A DNA stretch of 64,000 nt from Acrocarpospora catenulata (GCF_018476525.1 NZ_JAHCST010000014.1:1-64000), one strand, 5' to 3'. Counted from the first letter of the stretch, positions 7,842 to 16,584 are shown. The notes: generated from the letters alone by a model not told the origin. Program-made: numbers and translations.

Positions 7842-8921
7842 CGCCGAGGCGCTGTGCGCGGCCAGCCGAGGGATGACGTACTCGCCGACCCGGTAGGCCT
7901 CCTCCAGGTGGGGCCAGCCGGAGAGGATGAACTCGTCCACGCCCAGGGCGGCGTACTCGCGCAGCAGGGTGGCGACCTCGTCGTAAGAGCCGACCAGGGC
8001 GGTTCCGGCGCCCTCCCTGACCAGGCCGACACCGGCCCAGAGGCCCGGGTGGATCTCCAGGTCACGGGCTTGTCCCCGGTGGAGGTCGACCATGCGCCGC
8101 TGGCCGACGGAGTCGTAGCGGGCGAAGCGTCGCTGGGCTTCGGCGATGCGGTCCTGGCTCATGCCCGCGAGCAGCCGCTCGGCCTCGGCCCAGGCCGCCT
8201 CGGCGGTGTCGCGGGCGATGACGTGCACGCGCAGGCCGTACCGGAGTTCGCGGCCGGCCGCGGCGGCCGACGTGCGGAGCCGGGCGATCCGCGCCGCGAT
8301 GGCCGCCGGGGGCTCGCCCCACATCAGCGCCACGTCGGCGTGCCGGGCGGCGACCTGCTCGGCGGCGGGGGAGGCGCCGCCGAAGTAGACGTCGGGGATG
8401 TGGCCGAGCGGCTCGGCCAGCCCGCCCGCCTCGATGCGGTAGTGCGCGCCGTGGTGGTCGAAGGGCCCGCCCGCCCAGGCGCGGCGGAGCACCTGAAGGA
8501 ACTCGTCGGTTCTGGCGTAGCGGGCGTCGTGGTCGAGGAAGTCGCCGTACGCGCGCTGCTCGACCGGGTCGCCGCCGGTGACGACGTTCAGCAGCAGCCG
8601 CCCGCCGGAGACCTCCTGGAAGGCCTGGGCCTGCTGGGCCAGCAGGGTGGGCAGGGTGTAACCGGTGCGGAAGGCGACCAGGGTGCGCAGGCGCTCGGTG
8701 TGCTGGGTCAGCGCGGCGCACACGATCCACGGGTCGGGGCAGCCCGCGCCGACGGGGGTGAGGGCGGCCTCGAAGCCGGCCTGCTCGGCGGCCCTCGCCA
8801 CCTGGGTCAGGTACGCCAGCGTGGCCGGACGACCGGCCGGGCGGAAACTGTCGGTGGTGGTGATGGCGGAACGGACCTCGTGGCCGTCGCCGGTGGTCGG
8901 CAGGAACCAGTGGAAACGCAT
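7809..8921 (-). CDS. ssuD: FMNH2-dependent alkanesulfonate monooxygenase (SsuD-like)
   Basis: 370 residues; ATG at 8921 with GAGGTGA upstream. LLM (luciferase-like) fold: FHWFLPTTGDG start, TPVGAGCPDPWI, then GGRLLLNVVTGGDPVEQRAYGDFLDHDARYxR, the SsuD signature, and VYFGGASPAAEQ. It splits the C-S bond of alkanesulfonates to sulfite and an aldehyde using reduced flavin and O2. It is the last gene of the ssuC-A-B-D operon, 17 bases after ssuB. No NADPH:FMN reductase (ssuE) is adjacent; one must be supplied from elsewhere. Length matches the family (~380). Confidence 0.92.
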   Translation of the reverse strand: MRFHWFLPTTGDGHEVRSAITTTDSFRPAGRPATLAYLTQVARAAEQAGFEAALTPVGAGCPDPWIVCAALTQHTERLRTLVAFRTGYTLPTLLAQQAQAFQEVSGGRLLLNVVTGGDPVEQRAYGDFLDHDARYARTDEFLQVLRRAWAGGPFDHHGAHYRIEAGGLAEPLGHIPDVYFGGASPAAEQVAARHADVALMWGEPPAAIAARIARLRTSAAAAGRELRYGLRVHVIARDTAEAAWAEAERLLAGMSQDRIAEAQRRFARYDSVGQRRMVDLHRGQARDLEIHPGLWAGVGLVREGAGTALVGSYDEVATLLREYAALGVDEFILSGWPHLEEAYRVGEYVIPRLAAHSASASAQRHALLGQ

Positions 8922-8932
8922 CAGGTCACCTC

Positions 8933-9007
8933 GTCGTCTTATCCGGAGTCGTCTGATCCGGAGGCGTCTTGTCCGGAGTCGTCTTGTCCGGGGTCGTCGG
9001 ATGCGGA
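8933..9007. repeat. Five tandem 15-bp repeats at the end of ssuB
   Basis: Units of the form GTCGTCTTGTCCGGA run from 8933, 8948, 8963, 8978 and 8993, each with one to four changes. On the - strand they encode the Asp/Ser/Gly-rich tail of SsuB (DDSGQDASG-type wording) and run past its stop up to the ribosome site of ssuD. The period is a multiple of three, so copy-number change would lengthen or shorten the tail in frame. Confidence 0.85.
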
Positions 9008-9805
9008 CCGGCGCACGGCCGTCGCGATGGTCTCGCGCAGCGCGGGGTACCCGGGATGGGTGTGCGGGTCGGGGGCGAACGGCAGTTCGGAGGGCTGGTC
9101 CAGGACGATCCGGCCGGGCCGGCGGCTGAGCACGATCACCCGGGTGCCCAGGTAGACGGCCTCGTCCACGCTGTGCGTGACGAACAGGACCGTCTTGCCG
9201 GTGGCCTGCCAGATCCGGCGGAGCTCCTCCTGGAGCCGTTCCCTGGTGAGCGCGTCCAGCGCCGCGAAGGGCTCGTCCATCAGCAGGATCGCGGGGTCGG
9301 GCGCCAGCGCGCGGGCGATGGCGGCGCGCTGCTGCATGCCGCCGGACAGCTCGTACGGCCGCTGCCCGGCGACGTCGGCGAGCCCGACCAGGCCGAGCAG
9401 TTCCATGGCCCGCTCGCGGCGCCGCGCGGCCGGCAGACCGGCCATGCGCAGCCCGAACTCGACGTTGCGCCGGACACTGAGCCAGGGGAACAGCCGGGGC
9501 TGCTGGAACACCACGCCCCGGTCCGGCCCCGGCCCGGTCACCGGCGCCCCCGAGACGGCGATCTCCCCGGTGGTCGGGGGAGCGAAACCGGCGATCAGCC
9601 GGAGCAGGGTGCTCTTGCCGCACCCGGACGGCCCCACGATCACCAGGAACGCCCCGGCGCCGATCTCCAGGTCGATGTCGCGCAGCGCCGCGACCCGCGT
9701 GCCCCGTGGCCGGAGCAGACCGCCGCGGGCGCCGTACGTCAGGGAGACGCCGGTGAGCCGGACCGCGGCGGTCCGCACCGCGAGCACCTCATCCGGGGAA
9801 GGCAT
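8939..9805 (-). CDS. ssuB: Sulfonate ABC transporter ATP-binding protein
   Basis: 288 residues. Walker A GPSGCGKST, Q-loop QQPRLFPWLSV, signature LSGGMQQR, Walker B ILLMDEPFAALD and the H-loop THSVDEAV are intact. It energises uptake of alkanesulfonates through SsuC, with SsuA as receptor. Its start overlaps the ssuA stop by 17 bases. The C-terminal ~20 residues are a low-complexity acidic tail coded by the 15-bp tandem repeat and are not part of the family fold. Confidence 0.92.
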   Translation of the reverse strand: MPSPDEVLAVRTAAVRLTGVSLTYGARGGLLRPRGTRVAALRDIDLEIGAGAFLVIVGPSGCGKSTLLRLIAGFAPPTTGEIAVSGAPVTGPGPDRGVVFQQPRLFPWLSVRRNVEFGLRMAGLPAARRRERAMELLGLVGLADVAGQRPYELSGGMQQRAAIARALAPDPAILLMDEPFAALDALTRERLQEELRRIWQATGKTVLFVTHSVDEAVYLGTRVIVLSRRPGRIVLDQPSELPFAPDPHTHPGYPALRETIATAVRRSASDDPGQDDSGQDASGSDDSG

Positions 9806-10811
9806 CGTGCAGGTCCTTGGCGGCCAGCCCCTGCTGGAACACCGACAGCTCGGGGACGGCGGGCAGCTTGTTCTGCGCGTTCAGGAACTCGGCCGCGCTG
9901 CGCAGGTTCTCGGCCAGCGCGCCCGGCTGCTCCGGCGTGCCCAGGTAGTCGGCGCCGAGCTGCTCCTTGCCGTCCAGCAGCACGAGCTCGTCGATCTGGC
10001 GCCCCGCCTCGGCCGGGTCGAGGTTGAGCTGGCGGCCCACCGCGGCGGCGGCCGCCTGCTTGTCGGAGCGTACGAGCTTGACCGCGCGGTCCTGCTGGAC
10101 CAGCCAGGTGCGCAGGGCCTCGGGGTAGGCGGTGGCGAACTCGGTCCTGACGACCGCCAGGTCGGCGGTGAGCTTGCCCTGTGCGGCCAGCTCCTTGCTG
10201 GTGATCAGCACGGTGCCGGTCTTGCGGAGCTCGCCGAGCACGGGGGTCCACACGTAGGCGGCGTCGATGTCGCCGCGCGTCCAGGCGGCCTGGATGTCCG
10301 GCGGCTCCAGGTCGACGACGGTCACGTCGGACTCCGCGAGACCGGCCCCCTGAAGGGCGGCGAGCAGGCTGTAGTGGGAGGTCGAGGAGAAGGGCGTGGC
10401 GATCTTCTTCCCCTTCAGGTCGGCGATCGAGGTGGCCTGCCTGGCCACCAGCGCCTCGTTCTCCCCGATCACGTCGAAGATCCAGGCGACCTTGTAGGGG
10501 ATGTTCAACGGCGCGGACAGGCCCCTGGTGACGGGGGAGCTGCCGGCCAGCCCGATGTCGATGCTGCCCGCCACCATCGCGGTGTTGACGTCGCCGCCGG
10601 AGTCGAACTTGGTCCAGGTGATCGTGGTGTTCGGCAGCGCGGTCTCCAGCCACTTCTGGTCCTTGACGATGAGGTCGCCGTTGGGGATGAGCTGGTACCC
10701 GATCCGGATCTCCTTGGGCGCGCCGCCGGCCTCCTGGGCGGGACCGGTGTCCGAGCCGCAGGCGGTGAGGCTCAGGGCGAGCGCCAGCGCGGGGATGAGA
10801 CGGTATTTCAC
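9789..10811 (-). CDS. ssuA: Sulfonate-binding lipoprotein of ABC transporter
   Basis: 340 residues from GTG at 10811 (AAAGG seven bases upstream). Lipoprotein signal peptide with lipobox LTAC near residue 18. The rest is a type-2 periplasmic binding protein of the SsuA/TauA kind: IRIGYQLIPNGDL, DIGLAGSSPVTRGL, ADLKGKKIATPFSSTSHYSLL. It captures aliphatic sulfonates outside the membrane and passes them to SsuC. It sits between ssuC (14 bases upstream) and ssuB. Confidence 0.92.
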   Translation of the reverse strand: MKYRLIPALALALSLTACGSDTGPAQEAGGAPKEIRIGYQLIPNGDLIVKDQKWLETALPNTTITWTKFDSGGDVNTAMVAGSIDIGLAGSSPVTRGLSAPLNIPYKVAWIFDVIGENEALVARQATSIADLKGKKIATPFSSTSHYSLLAALQGAGLAESDVTVVDLEPPDIQAAWTRGDIDAAYVWTPVLGELRKTGTVLITSKELAAQGKLTADLAVVRTEFATAYPEALRTWLVQQDRAVKLVRSDKQAAAAAVGRQLNLDPAEAGRQIDELVLLDGKEQLGADYLGTPEQPGALAENLRSAAEFLNAQNKLPAVPELSVFQQGLAAKDLHDAFPG

Positions 10812-10825
10812 TGTGCTGCCTTTCG

Positions 10826-11605
10826 TCAGGCTCTGCCGCGCCAGGGCACGAGCAGGCGCTCGATGAACTGGAGGAAGGTGTCGATGAGCAGCCCGGAGGC
10901 CCCGATGACGAGCAGCCCGAGGATCACCACGTCGGTCTGGTTGTAGCGCTGGGCGTCGCGGATCATGCCGCCGATGCCCGGCACGCCGTTGACGGTCTCG
11001 GCGGCCACCACGGTCGTGTAGGCCACCCCGACGGCCACCCGGATGCCGGTGATCACCTCGGGCAGGGCGGAGGGCAGCACGATCCGGTACGGCAGCTGCC
11101 ACCGCCTGGCCCCGAGCGAGCGGGCCGCGTTCAGGTAGTCCTCGTGCACGCCGCGCACCGCCTCCGCGGTCGCCACTGCGACCGGGGGCATCGCGGCGAT
11201 GAACAGCAGCCAGATCTTCGGCGGCTCGTCGATGCCGAACCAGATGATCAGGAGGCTGAAGTACGCCAGCGGCGGGAGCGTCCGTACGAAGGTGACCAGC
11301 GGTCCGAGCAGCGTCCGTACCGTCGGCACCAGCCCGATCAGCAGTCCCGCGGCGATGCCGCCGATCACGCCGTAGAGGCTGCCGAGACCGATGCGCCCCA
11401 GGCTGACCAGCAGGTGCTCGTGGAGCAGGTAGCCGCTGTACCCGCGCCTGCCCTCATGGACCGAGGAGGTGAGCCACAACTGCTCCCACACCGCGCCGGG
11501 CGCGGGCACGAACACCTCCGGCCAGATGTGCGCCGCGGCGACCGCCCACCAGATCGCCAGCAGCAGGAGCACCGCCCCCGCTCGAAGCCCGACAGCACGT
11601 ATCAC
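10826..11605 (-). CDS. ssuC: Sulfonate ABC transporter permease
   Basis: 259 residues from GTG at 11605. Six hydrophobic helices; the EAA loop for contact with the ATPase is visible at EDYLNAARSLGARRWQ...VLPSALPEVITGIR. TauC/SsuC family. First gene of the ssuC-A-B-D operon. The promoter region upstream holds an inverted repeat (11617-11650), after the terminator of the neighbouring operon. Confidence 0.92.
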   Translation of the reverse strand: MIRAVGLRAGAVLLLLAIWWAVAAAHIWPEVFVPAPGAVWEQLWLTSSVHEGRRGYSGYLLHEHLLVSLGRIGLGSLYGVIGGIAAGLLIGLVPTVRTLLGPLVTFVRTLPPLAYFSLLIIWFGIDEPPKIWLLFIAAMPPVAVATAEAVRGVHEDYLNAARSLGARRWQLPYRIVLPSALPEVITGIRVAVGVAYTTVVAAETVNGVPGIGGMIRDAQRYNQTDVVILGLLVIGASGLLIDTFLQFIERLLVPWRGRA

Positions 11606-11616
11606 CTGGTTGTTCC

Positions 11617-11650
11617 AATTCCTGCTAACCAGACTTGTTTAGTAGGAAAT
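11617..11650. promoter_or_regulatory. Imperfect inverted repeat in the ssuCABD promoter region
   Basis: AATTCCTGCTAAC (11617-11629) faces GTTTAGTAGGAAAT (11637-11650). The right arm contains AGTAGGAAAT, which recurs as ATTTCCTACT at 55553-55562 between the divergent NmrA-like and rhodanese genes of the second sulfur block. A sulfur-responsive regulator site is a reasonable inference. Confidence 0.45.
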
Positions 11651-11680
11651 GTAGAGCCTGGCGACCTCCGGCGCAACCGA

Positions 11681-11717
11681 GCTCCTCGCCCGCGCACGGT
11701 CTTCGCGGGCGAGGAGC
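11681..11717 (-). terminator. Strong hairpin after the OsmC gene
   Basis: A perfect 14-bp stem (GCTCCTCGCCCGCG / CGCGGGCGAGGAGC) with a 9-base loop begins 8 bases beyond the OsmC stop. There is no T tract, as is common for actinomycete terminators. It should end the second sulfonate operon before ssuC. Confidence 0.7.
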
Positions 11718-11725
11718 GCGTTCCC

Positions 11726-12163
11726 TCAGCTCTCCCCGGCGCCGACCTCGATGGTGATGGGTGCGCCGCCGCGGACGAGCGTGTTGTAGATCGGGCAGCG
11801 GGCGGTGAAGTCGTCGACGTAGCGCCAGGACTGCTCCTCGGTGACGTCGGCGAACCGGAAGACGAGTTCGATCCGCTCGAAGCGGGTGCTGTCGTTCTCG
11901 TCGACGAGGTACGACCCGGTCACCTCCAGCCGCGGGTACGGCAACTCCCACTCCACCGAACGGGTCGCGATGATGTTCAGCGCGCATCCGGCGAGGCTCG
12001 CCAGAAAGTACTCCGCCGTGCCCGGGTGTTCGGCCGTCGCCAGGAGCTTGGCGTTGTCGACCGTGAATGTCACCGGGTCGCCGTCCGCGACGAAGCGCCC
12101 GGCCACCTCGGTGGTCCGCAGCGTCAGCGCGTAGGGCTTCCTGTCCGTGGCGGAACCGCTCAT
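11726..12163 (-). CDS. OsmC/Ohr-family protein
   Basis: 145 residues. The two redox cysteines of the family are present: LAGCALNII (peroxidatic) and TARCPIYNT. OsmC proteins reduce organic hydroperoxides or handle thiol/persulfide adducts. Overlaps the monooxygenase gene by 4 bases (ATGA), so it is co-translated with an organosulfur-cleaving enzyme. In this setting it may deal with peroxides or sulfite/persulfide products made by the flavoenzyme. Last gene of the five-gene operon. Confidence 0.85.
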   Translation of the reverse strand: MSGSATDRKPYALTLRTTEVAGRFVADGDPVTFTVDNAKLLATAEHPGTAEYFLASLAGCALNIIATRSVEWELPYPRLEVTGSYLVDENDSTRFERIELVFRFADVTEEQSWRYVDDFTARCPIYNTLVRGGAPITIEVGAGES

Positions 12164-13533
12164 GCTTCGCCACCGCCTGCCGCCAGCCGGTTCGGCGCGC
12201 TCTTGAGGCCGAGGTGCTCGCGCAGCGTCGAGGTCGTGTACTCGGTACGGAAGACGCCGCGCCGCTGGAGCTCCGGGACCACCAGGTCGACGAACGCCGC
12301 CGCCGGTCCTGGCCAGTAGGGCTGGCAGACCGCGACGCCGTCGAACGCGCGCTCGTGGAAGTTGGTCTCGACGAAGTCGGCGAGCTGTTTGGCGTCCCCC
12401 ACGATCGCGGGCTGCGAGATGGGGTTGTTGCCCATGTAGTGGGTCAGGTCTTCGAGGGTGATGTCCTCGTCGTCGAAGCTCGCGATCGCGTTGTCGATGA
12501 TCCAGGCCTTCTCCGGGATGAGCGTGCGGTCGATCGCCGCCAGCACCCGGTCCGCGCCGGTACGCCCGGCCAGGTCGAGCCCGAGCTGACCGGAGAGCAC
12601 CTCCGGCACGAAGACGTTGGTGTTCAGATCCTGCACCTCACGGAACTTCGCGTGCGCGTCGCGGGCGTTCTCGGCGACGTAGGGCGTGATTCCCGAGATG
12701 AGCAGGTGGTCGTCCTCGTCCCGCCCGTGGCGCAGGACCCGGGACTTGATGTCGGCGTAGTACGCCTTGTTCCACTCGGCGTTCCGCCAGTGGATGAACC
12801 GCATGTCGGCGTACTTGGCGCCGTACTCGAGCGAGCGGTCGGAGTATCCGGGGTGCAGGAAGGGGATGTGCCCCTGCGGCGGCCGGGGGAAGTTCAGGGG
12901 CCCGCGGATCGAGAAGAACTTGCCGGTGTGGTCGACTCGCCGGGCCTTGCCGACGTCGTGGTAGATCCCCGTCTCCTTGTCCGCGACCAGCCAGCCGTCC
13001 TCCCAGCTGTCCCACAGGTCCCAGAGCACCTCGGTGAACTCCTCGGCGCGGTGGTACTTGTCCTCGTTCTCCAGGTGTTGTTCCTTGCCGAAGTTGAGGG
13101 CGGCGGAGGTGTCGGAACCCGTGACGATGTTCAGGCCGAGCCGGCCGCGGGAGAGGTGGTCGAGGCTGGCGGTGATGCGCGCGATGTGGAAGGGATCGTT
13201 GTACGTCGTGTTGAAGGTCACCACCAGGCCGACCTTCTCGCTGAAGGCCGCGGCGTACGCCATGGTCGTGAAGCCCTCGATCGCGAAGAGGTGATCGTGG
13301 GAGACCTGGACGTTCTTGCCGGTGTAGGAGAAGTTCCCGCGGTGCGCGGAACTGGTCAGCGAGTTGCCGACGAAGAAGAAGTCCAGCTTTCCGCGCTCGG
13401 CGATCCTGACCCCTTCGGAGACCAGGACCGGATCCGTGTATCCGTCCGCCTGGGCCTCCGGCAGCCGCCAGGCGCTCGAATGGCGTCCGACCCCGCTGTA
13501 GATGAGCCCGAGTTTCACATGCTGATGGACCAT
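12160..13533 (-). CDS. FMN-dependent monooxygenase of the NtaA/SnaA/DszA family
   Basis: 457 residues, the usual length of the class. LLM fold: LGLIYSGVGRHSSAWRLPEA start, LDFFFVGNSL, ASLDHLSRGRLGLNIVTGSD, and FLHPGYSDRSLEYGAKYAD. Such two-component oxygenases use reduced FMN from a separate reductase to cleave C-S or C-N bonds (sulfones, dimethylsulfide, nitrilotriacetate). The operon partners are a sulfonate-type ABC importer and OsmC, so an organosulfur substrate is likely. Differs from SsuD in length and in motif wording, so substrate ranges are complementary. Confidence 0.88.
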   Translation of the reverse strand: MVHQHVKLGLIYSGVGRHSSAWRLPEAQADGYTDPVLVSEGVRIAERGKLDFFFVGNSLTSSAHRGNFSYTGKNVQVSHDHLFAIEGFTTMAYAAAFSEKVGLVVTFNTTYNDPFHIARITASLDHLSRGRLGLNIVTGSDTSAALNFGKEQHLENEDKYHRAEEFTEVLWDLWDSWEDGWLVADKETGIYHDVGKARRVDHTGKFFSIRGPLNFPRPPQGHIPFLHPGYSDRSLEYGAKYADMRFIHWRNAEWNKAYYADIKSRVLRHGRDEDDHLLISGITPYVAENARDAHAKFREVQDLNTNVFVPEVLSGQLGLDLAGRTGADRVLAAIDRTLIPEKAWIIDNAIASFDDEDITLEDLTHYMGNNPISQPAIVGDAKQLADFVETNFHERAFDGVAVCQPYWPGPAAAFVDLVVPELQRRGVFRTEYTTSTLREHLGLKSAPNRLAAGGGEA

Positions 13534-13559
13534 TTCGTTTCCTTCGAGTTCTCGGCGGG

Positions 13560-14324
13560 TCAGCGCCGGGGGTTCGGGATGGATCGCCCGGCTGTCGCCT
13601 CCGGGCGCGGCTTCCTGCGCAGGGCGCCCTGCTGCTCGACCCCCAGGTACGACAGGAGTTCGGCCCGGTAGGCGAGCAGCTCCGCGCCGGGAACCGAGCC
13701 GTCGTCGGCTCGCTCCACCTGGAGTTCGTGCGCGATCCGTCCGTCACGGAGCACCAGAACCCGGTCCGCCAGCACCACCGCCTCGTCGACGTCGTGGGTC
13801 ACCAGCACCACGGTCGTCGCGTGCCGCTCCCAGATCCTGACGACGAGTTGGTGCATGGAGATCCGGGTGAGGGCGTCGAGCGCGCCGAACGGCTCGTCGA
13901 ACAGCATGAGCCGGGGTTCCCGGACGAGGGCCCGGGCGAGGGCGACCCGCTGTGCCTCGCCGCCCGACAGGGTCAGCGGCCAGGCGCGCCTCTTGTCCGC
14001 GAGCCCGACCTCGGCGAGCGCGTCGAGCGCGGCCGGGGCCGACGTGCGCGGCAGCCCGATGGTCACGTTGTCGAGCACGCTGAGCCAGGGGAACAGCCGC
14101 GCCTCCTGGAAGACGACCGCGACCCCGTCCGGCACCTCGACGCGGCCCGCGTCAGGCTCGTCCAGCCCGGCGAGCAGGCGCAGGAGCGTGGACTTCCCCG
14201 AACCGGACCGGCCGAGCAGGGCGACGACCTCGCCCTCGCCGACCGTCAGGTCAAGGTCGTCGAGCACCAGTTGCTCGCCGAACCGGCGGGAGACCCGGCC
14301 GGCCAGTTCGAGCACCCTAGCCAA
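13560..14324 (-). CDS. ABC transporter ATP-binding protein (sulfonate/nitrate/taurine type), second set
   Basis: 254 residues. Walker A GRSGSGKST, Q-loop QEARLFPWLSV, signature LSGGEAQR, Walker B LMLFDEPFGALD, H-loop THDVDEAV. SsuB/TauB-like. Its start overlaps the stop of the binding-protein gene by 8 bases. It forms a separate transporter with the next two genes, not a spare part of the first ssu operon, since that one is complete. Confidence 0.9.
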   Translation of the reverse strand: MARVLELAGRVSRRFGEQLVLDDLDLTVGEGEVVALLGRSGSGKSTLLRLLAGLDEPDAGRVEVPDGVAVVFQEARLFPWLSVLDNVTIGLPRTSAPAALDALAEVGLADKRRAWPLTLSGGEAQRVALARALVREPRLMLFDEPFGALDALTRISMHQLVVRIWERHATTVVLVTHDVDEAVVLADRVLVLRDGRIAHELQVERADDGSVPGAELLAYRAELLSYLGVEQQGALRRKPRPEATAGRSIPNPRR

Positions 14325-15351
14325 GGGTGGTCACGTCCACGAAGTTCTTGGTGAGGTCGGGAACGCGGTCGCGGAAGCCGAAGCGCACGGTCTGCTCGCC
14401 GACCTCCTTGATCTGCGACAGGATCTCGCCGTTGATCGGAACCACCTGGACGGGGTCGAAGCCGAGGACGAGGTCGACCAGGTTGGCCGGCTGCCCGTCG
14501 GCCAGTCGCGCCTTCCGCTCGATCTCCCGGTCGGCCTGGATCTCCTTCGCCTGGGCGGCCAGCCCGTCGAACACGGCCTTGACGGCGGCGGGGTGCGCGT
14601 CGAGGAAGCTCCGGGTGACCACGAACAGGCTCCAGTTGCGCGCCTTCGTCTCGGCGTTGGTGGTCAGCACCGCGGTGTCCTTGATCAACTGCGCGGAGGC
14701 GAAGAAGTTGTCCCAGGTCGCCAGGGCCTTGACGTCGCCGCTGGCCAGCGCGGAGACGCCGTCGGCCGGGTTTGCGATGTAGACGATCTCGACATCGCCC
14801 GCCTTCAGGCCGGCCGACTCCAGCGCGGAGAGCAGCACGTACTCGCCGGTCGAACCGGGCGTGCTCACGGCCACCCGCTTGCCCGCGAGATCGGCGACGG
14901 TGGCGATGCCGGCGTCCTTGCGGACGACGATGCCCTGGTTGTTGCCGTTGTTGAGGCTGAGGGCGAAGGCCACCAGCGGTGACGCGGTGTCGGCCTCGTT
15001 GAAGAAGGTGGCCACCGAGTTCGAGGTGAAGTCGATCCGGCCTGCCTTGGCCGCTTCGGAGGCCTCCACCGGCGCGAGCGGTCCGCTCCACTCGACGGAT
15101 CCTCCGCCGGTCTTGAGGGTGTTCGCGATCGCGTTGCTGTCCTCCGCGAGCGTCCACAGGCTGGTGCCGCCGAAGTATCCGATCCGGGCGACGACCGGGT
15201 CACTCTTCGCCGTTTCCGCTGTTTCCGCCGTTTTCGCTGGAGCGGCCGAGGGGGCCGGGTCGCCGCCGCAGGCGCTTAAGACCAGTGCCGCTGCGAGGGT
15301 GAGGCCGCTGAATATCCGACTGCGATTGCGGAGTTGGGGCGAGGTGTTCAT
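14317..15351 (-). CDS. ABC transporter substrate-binding lipoprotein, second sulfonate-type set
   Basis: 344 residues. Lipobox LSAC near residue 28 after a basic, hydrophobic signal. Binding-protein fold marks: ARIGYFGGTSLW, RIDFTSNSVATFF, IVVRKDAGIATVADLAGKRVAVSTPGSTGEYVL. Low-complexity Ala/Thr/Glu linker after the lipobox. Related to SsuA/NrtT-type receptors, but the pocket region differs from the first SsuA, so it probably binds another organosulfur compound. Confidence 0.9.
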   Translation of the reverse strand: MNTSPQLRNRSRIFSGLTLAAALVLSACGGDPAPSAAPAKTAETAETAKSDPVVARIGYFGGTSLWTLAEDSNAIANTLKTGGGSVEWSGPLAPVEASEAAKAGRIDFTSNSVATFFNEADTASPLVAFALSLNNGNNQGIVVRKDAGIATVADLAGKRVAVSTPGSTGEYVLLSALESAGLKAGDVEIVYIANPADGVSALASGDVKALATWDNFFASAQLIKDTAVLTTNAETKARNWSLFVVTRSFLDAHPAAVKAVFDGLAAQAKEIQADREIERKARLADGQPANLVDLVLGFDPVQVVPINGEILSQIKEVGEQTVRFGFRDRVPDLTKNFVDVTTLG

Positions 15352-15403
15352 CTGGGACTTTCCTTACTTTTTGAACAACCGGACTCGAGCCGTCCGGTGG
15401 GGG

Positions 15404-16207
15404 CTAACTGCCGCTGTGGGCCTGCCGCCAGCGGAAGATCCTGCGCTCCAGCAGGGCGACCAGCGCGTCGGTCACGAGGCCCAGCACCGCGTACAGGACG
15501 ACGCAGAGGATGACGATCTCGCTCTGGCCGTACTGGCGGGCGTTGGTGAGGAGGAACCCGATGCCGGTTGTCGCGTTGAGGCTTTCGGCGAGTACGAGCA
15601 CCGCCCAGGTGATGCCGAGGGCGTACCGGATGCCGATGAACACCGAAGGCAGCGCGCCGCGCAGGAGCACCCGGGTGGCGAGCTGGTACGCGGTGAGGCC
15701 GTACACCTTGCCCGCTTCGACCAGTCGCCGGTCCACGTTGCGGATGCCGCCGAAGGTGTTGAAGTAGACGGGGATCGCCGTGGCCAGGATCACCAGGAGC
15801 ACCTTGGTCTCCTCGCCGATGCCCACCCAGAGAATGAGCAGGGGAAGCTTGGCCGTGAACGGGACCGCGCGGAGTATCTGGACCGGCTTGTCGAACACGA
15901 ACTCGGCCCAGCGCGAGAATCCCGCGAGCACGCCGAGCAGGATCCCCGCCGCGATGCCGATCGCCGCCCCGATCAGCCCACGGGCGACCGTCACTCCGAG
16001 GGACGACCACAGCGTGCCCGCCTCGGCGAGCTCCGCCGCGGAGCCGACGACCTGGGCCGGGGACGGCAGGAACTGGGCCGGCACAGAACCGGTCGCCGTG
16101 GTGACGGCCCAGATCACGACGATCGCGAACACACTCAGCCAAGGCGCGAGACGCACCCCCAGCCGCGGCCACGCGAACCCTGGGCGAGCGGCGACGGAAC
16201 TCATCAC
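15404..16207 (-). CDS. ABC transporter permease, second sulfonate-type set
   Basis: 267 residues with about six membrane helices and the EAA loop (EAGKVYGLTAYQLATRVLLRGALPSVFIGIR). SsuC/TauC family. First gene of a five-gene operon: permease, receptor, ATPase, monooxygenase, OsmC. The spacing to the receptor gene is 52 bases, the largest in the operon. Confidence 0.9.
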   Translation of the reverse strand: MMSSVAARPGFAWPRLGVRLAPWLSVFAIVVIWAVTTATGSVPAQFLPSPAQVVGSAAELAEAGTLWSSLGVTVARGLIGAAIGIAAGILLGVLAGFSRWAEFVFDKPVQILRAVPFTAKLPLLILWVGIGEETKVLLVILATAIPVYFNTFGGIRNVDRRLVEAGKVYGLTAYQLATRVLLRGALPSVFIGIRYALGITWAVLVLAESLNATTGIGFLLTNARQYGQSEIVILCVVLYAVLGLVTDALVALLERRIFRWRQAHSGS

Positions 16208-16350
16208 AATCCCTCAATTTCATGCAATCCATACCGGATATAAGGGGATATTACCCACACGCCTCCCTTGACCGAAACCCCGGGGTCTCCTGATTCACCC
16301 GCCATCGCTACCGGCGGTAGCCCCGGGCAAAGTCAGCGGTTGGACGGCCG
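16208..16350. promoter_or_regulatory. Promoter region of the second sulfonate operon
   Basis: AT-rich compared with its surroundings. It contains GGATAT twice, exactly 10 bases apart (16236-16241 and 16246-16251), one helix turn, as expected for a dimeric activator or repressor. No copy of the ssuC-type inverted repeat is present. Confidence 0.4.
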
Positions 16351-16584
16351 TCACCGGCTCGCTGGTGATCGGGCCAGGTGGTCGTGGAGTTCGGCGTGGC
16401 GGAACTGGTAGATCGGGCCCACGGTGCGCAGCAGACCCAGCCGGTGGGCGTCGTCCAAGGCCATGAGCCGCCAGGGCAGCCGCCCGGCAGATGCCAGCCG
16501 GGCGGTCGCGATCACGAAGACGAGCCAGGCGTGATGTTCTCCGAACACCAGCGCGGCCACGAGTCCTGATACGAGCCCGATCAA
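16351..16584 (-). pseudogene. C-terminal remnant of a NACHT/STAND-type membrane ATPase
   Basis: Only ~77 residues remain, beginning at a TTG within a hydrophobic stretch without ribosome site. The text GRLPWRLMALDDAHRLGLLRTVGPIYQFRHAELHDHLA is the characteristic tail of large actinomycete NACHT/STAND proteins that end with several membrane helices. No NTPase or effector domain is found upstream, where another small gene lies. A 5' deletion is the simplest reading. Confidence 0.6.

Noticed and set aside
12067-13671. 534-codon + frame over the NtaA/DszA-like gene
   Set aside because: Shadow frame; the - strand has the coherent LLM family motifs.
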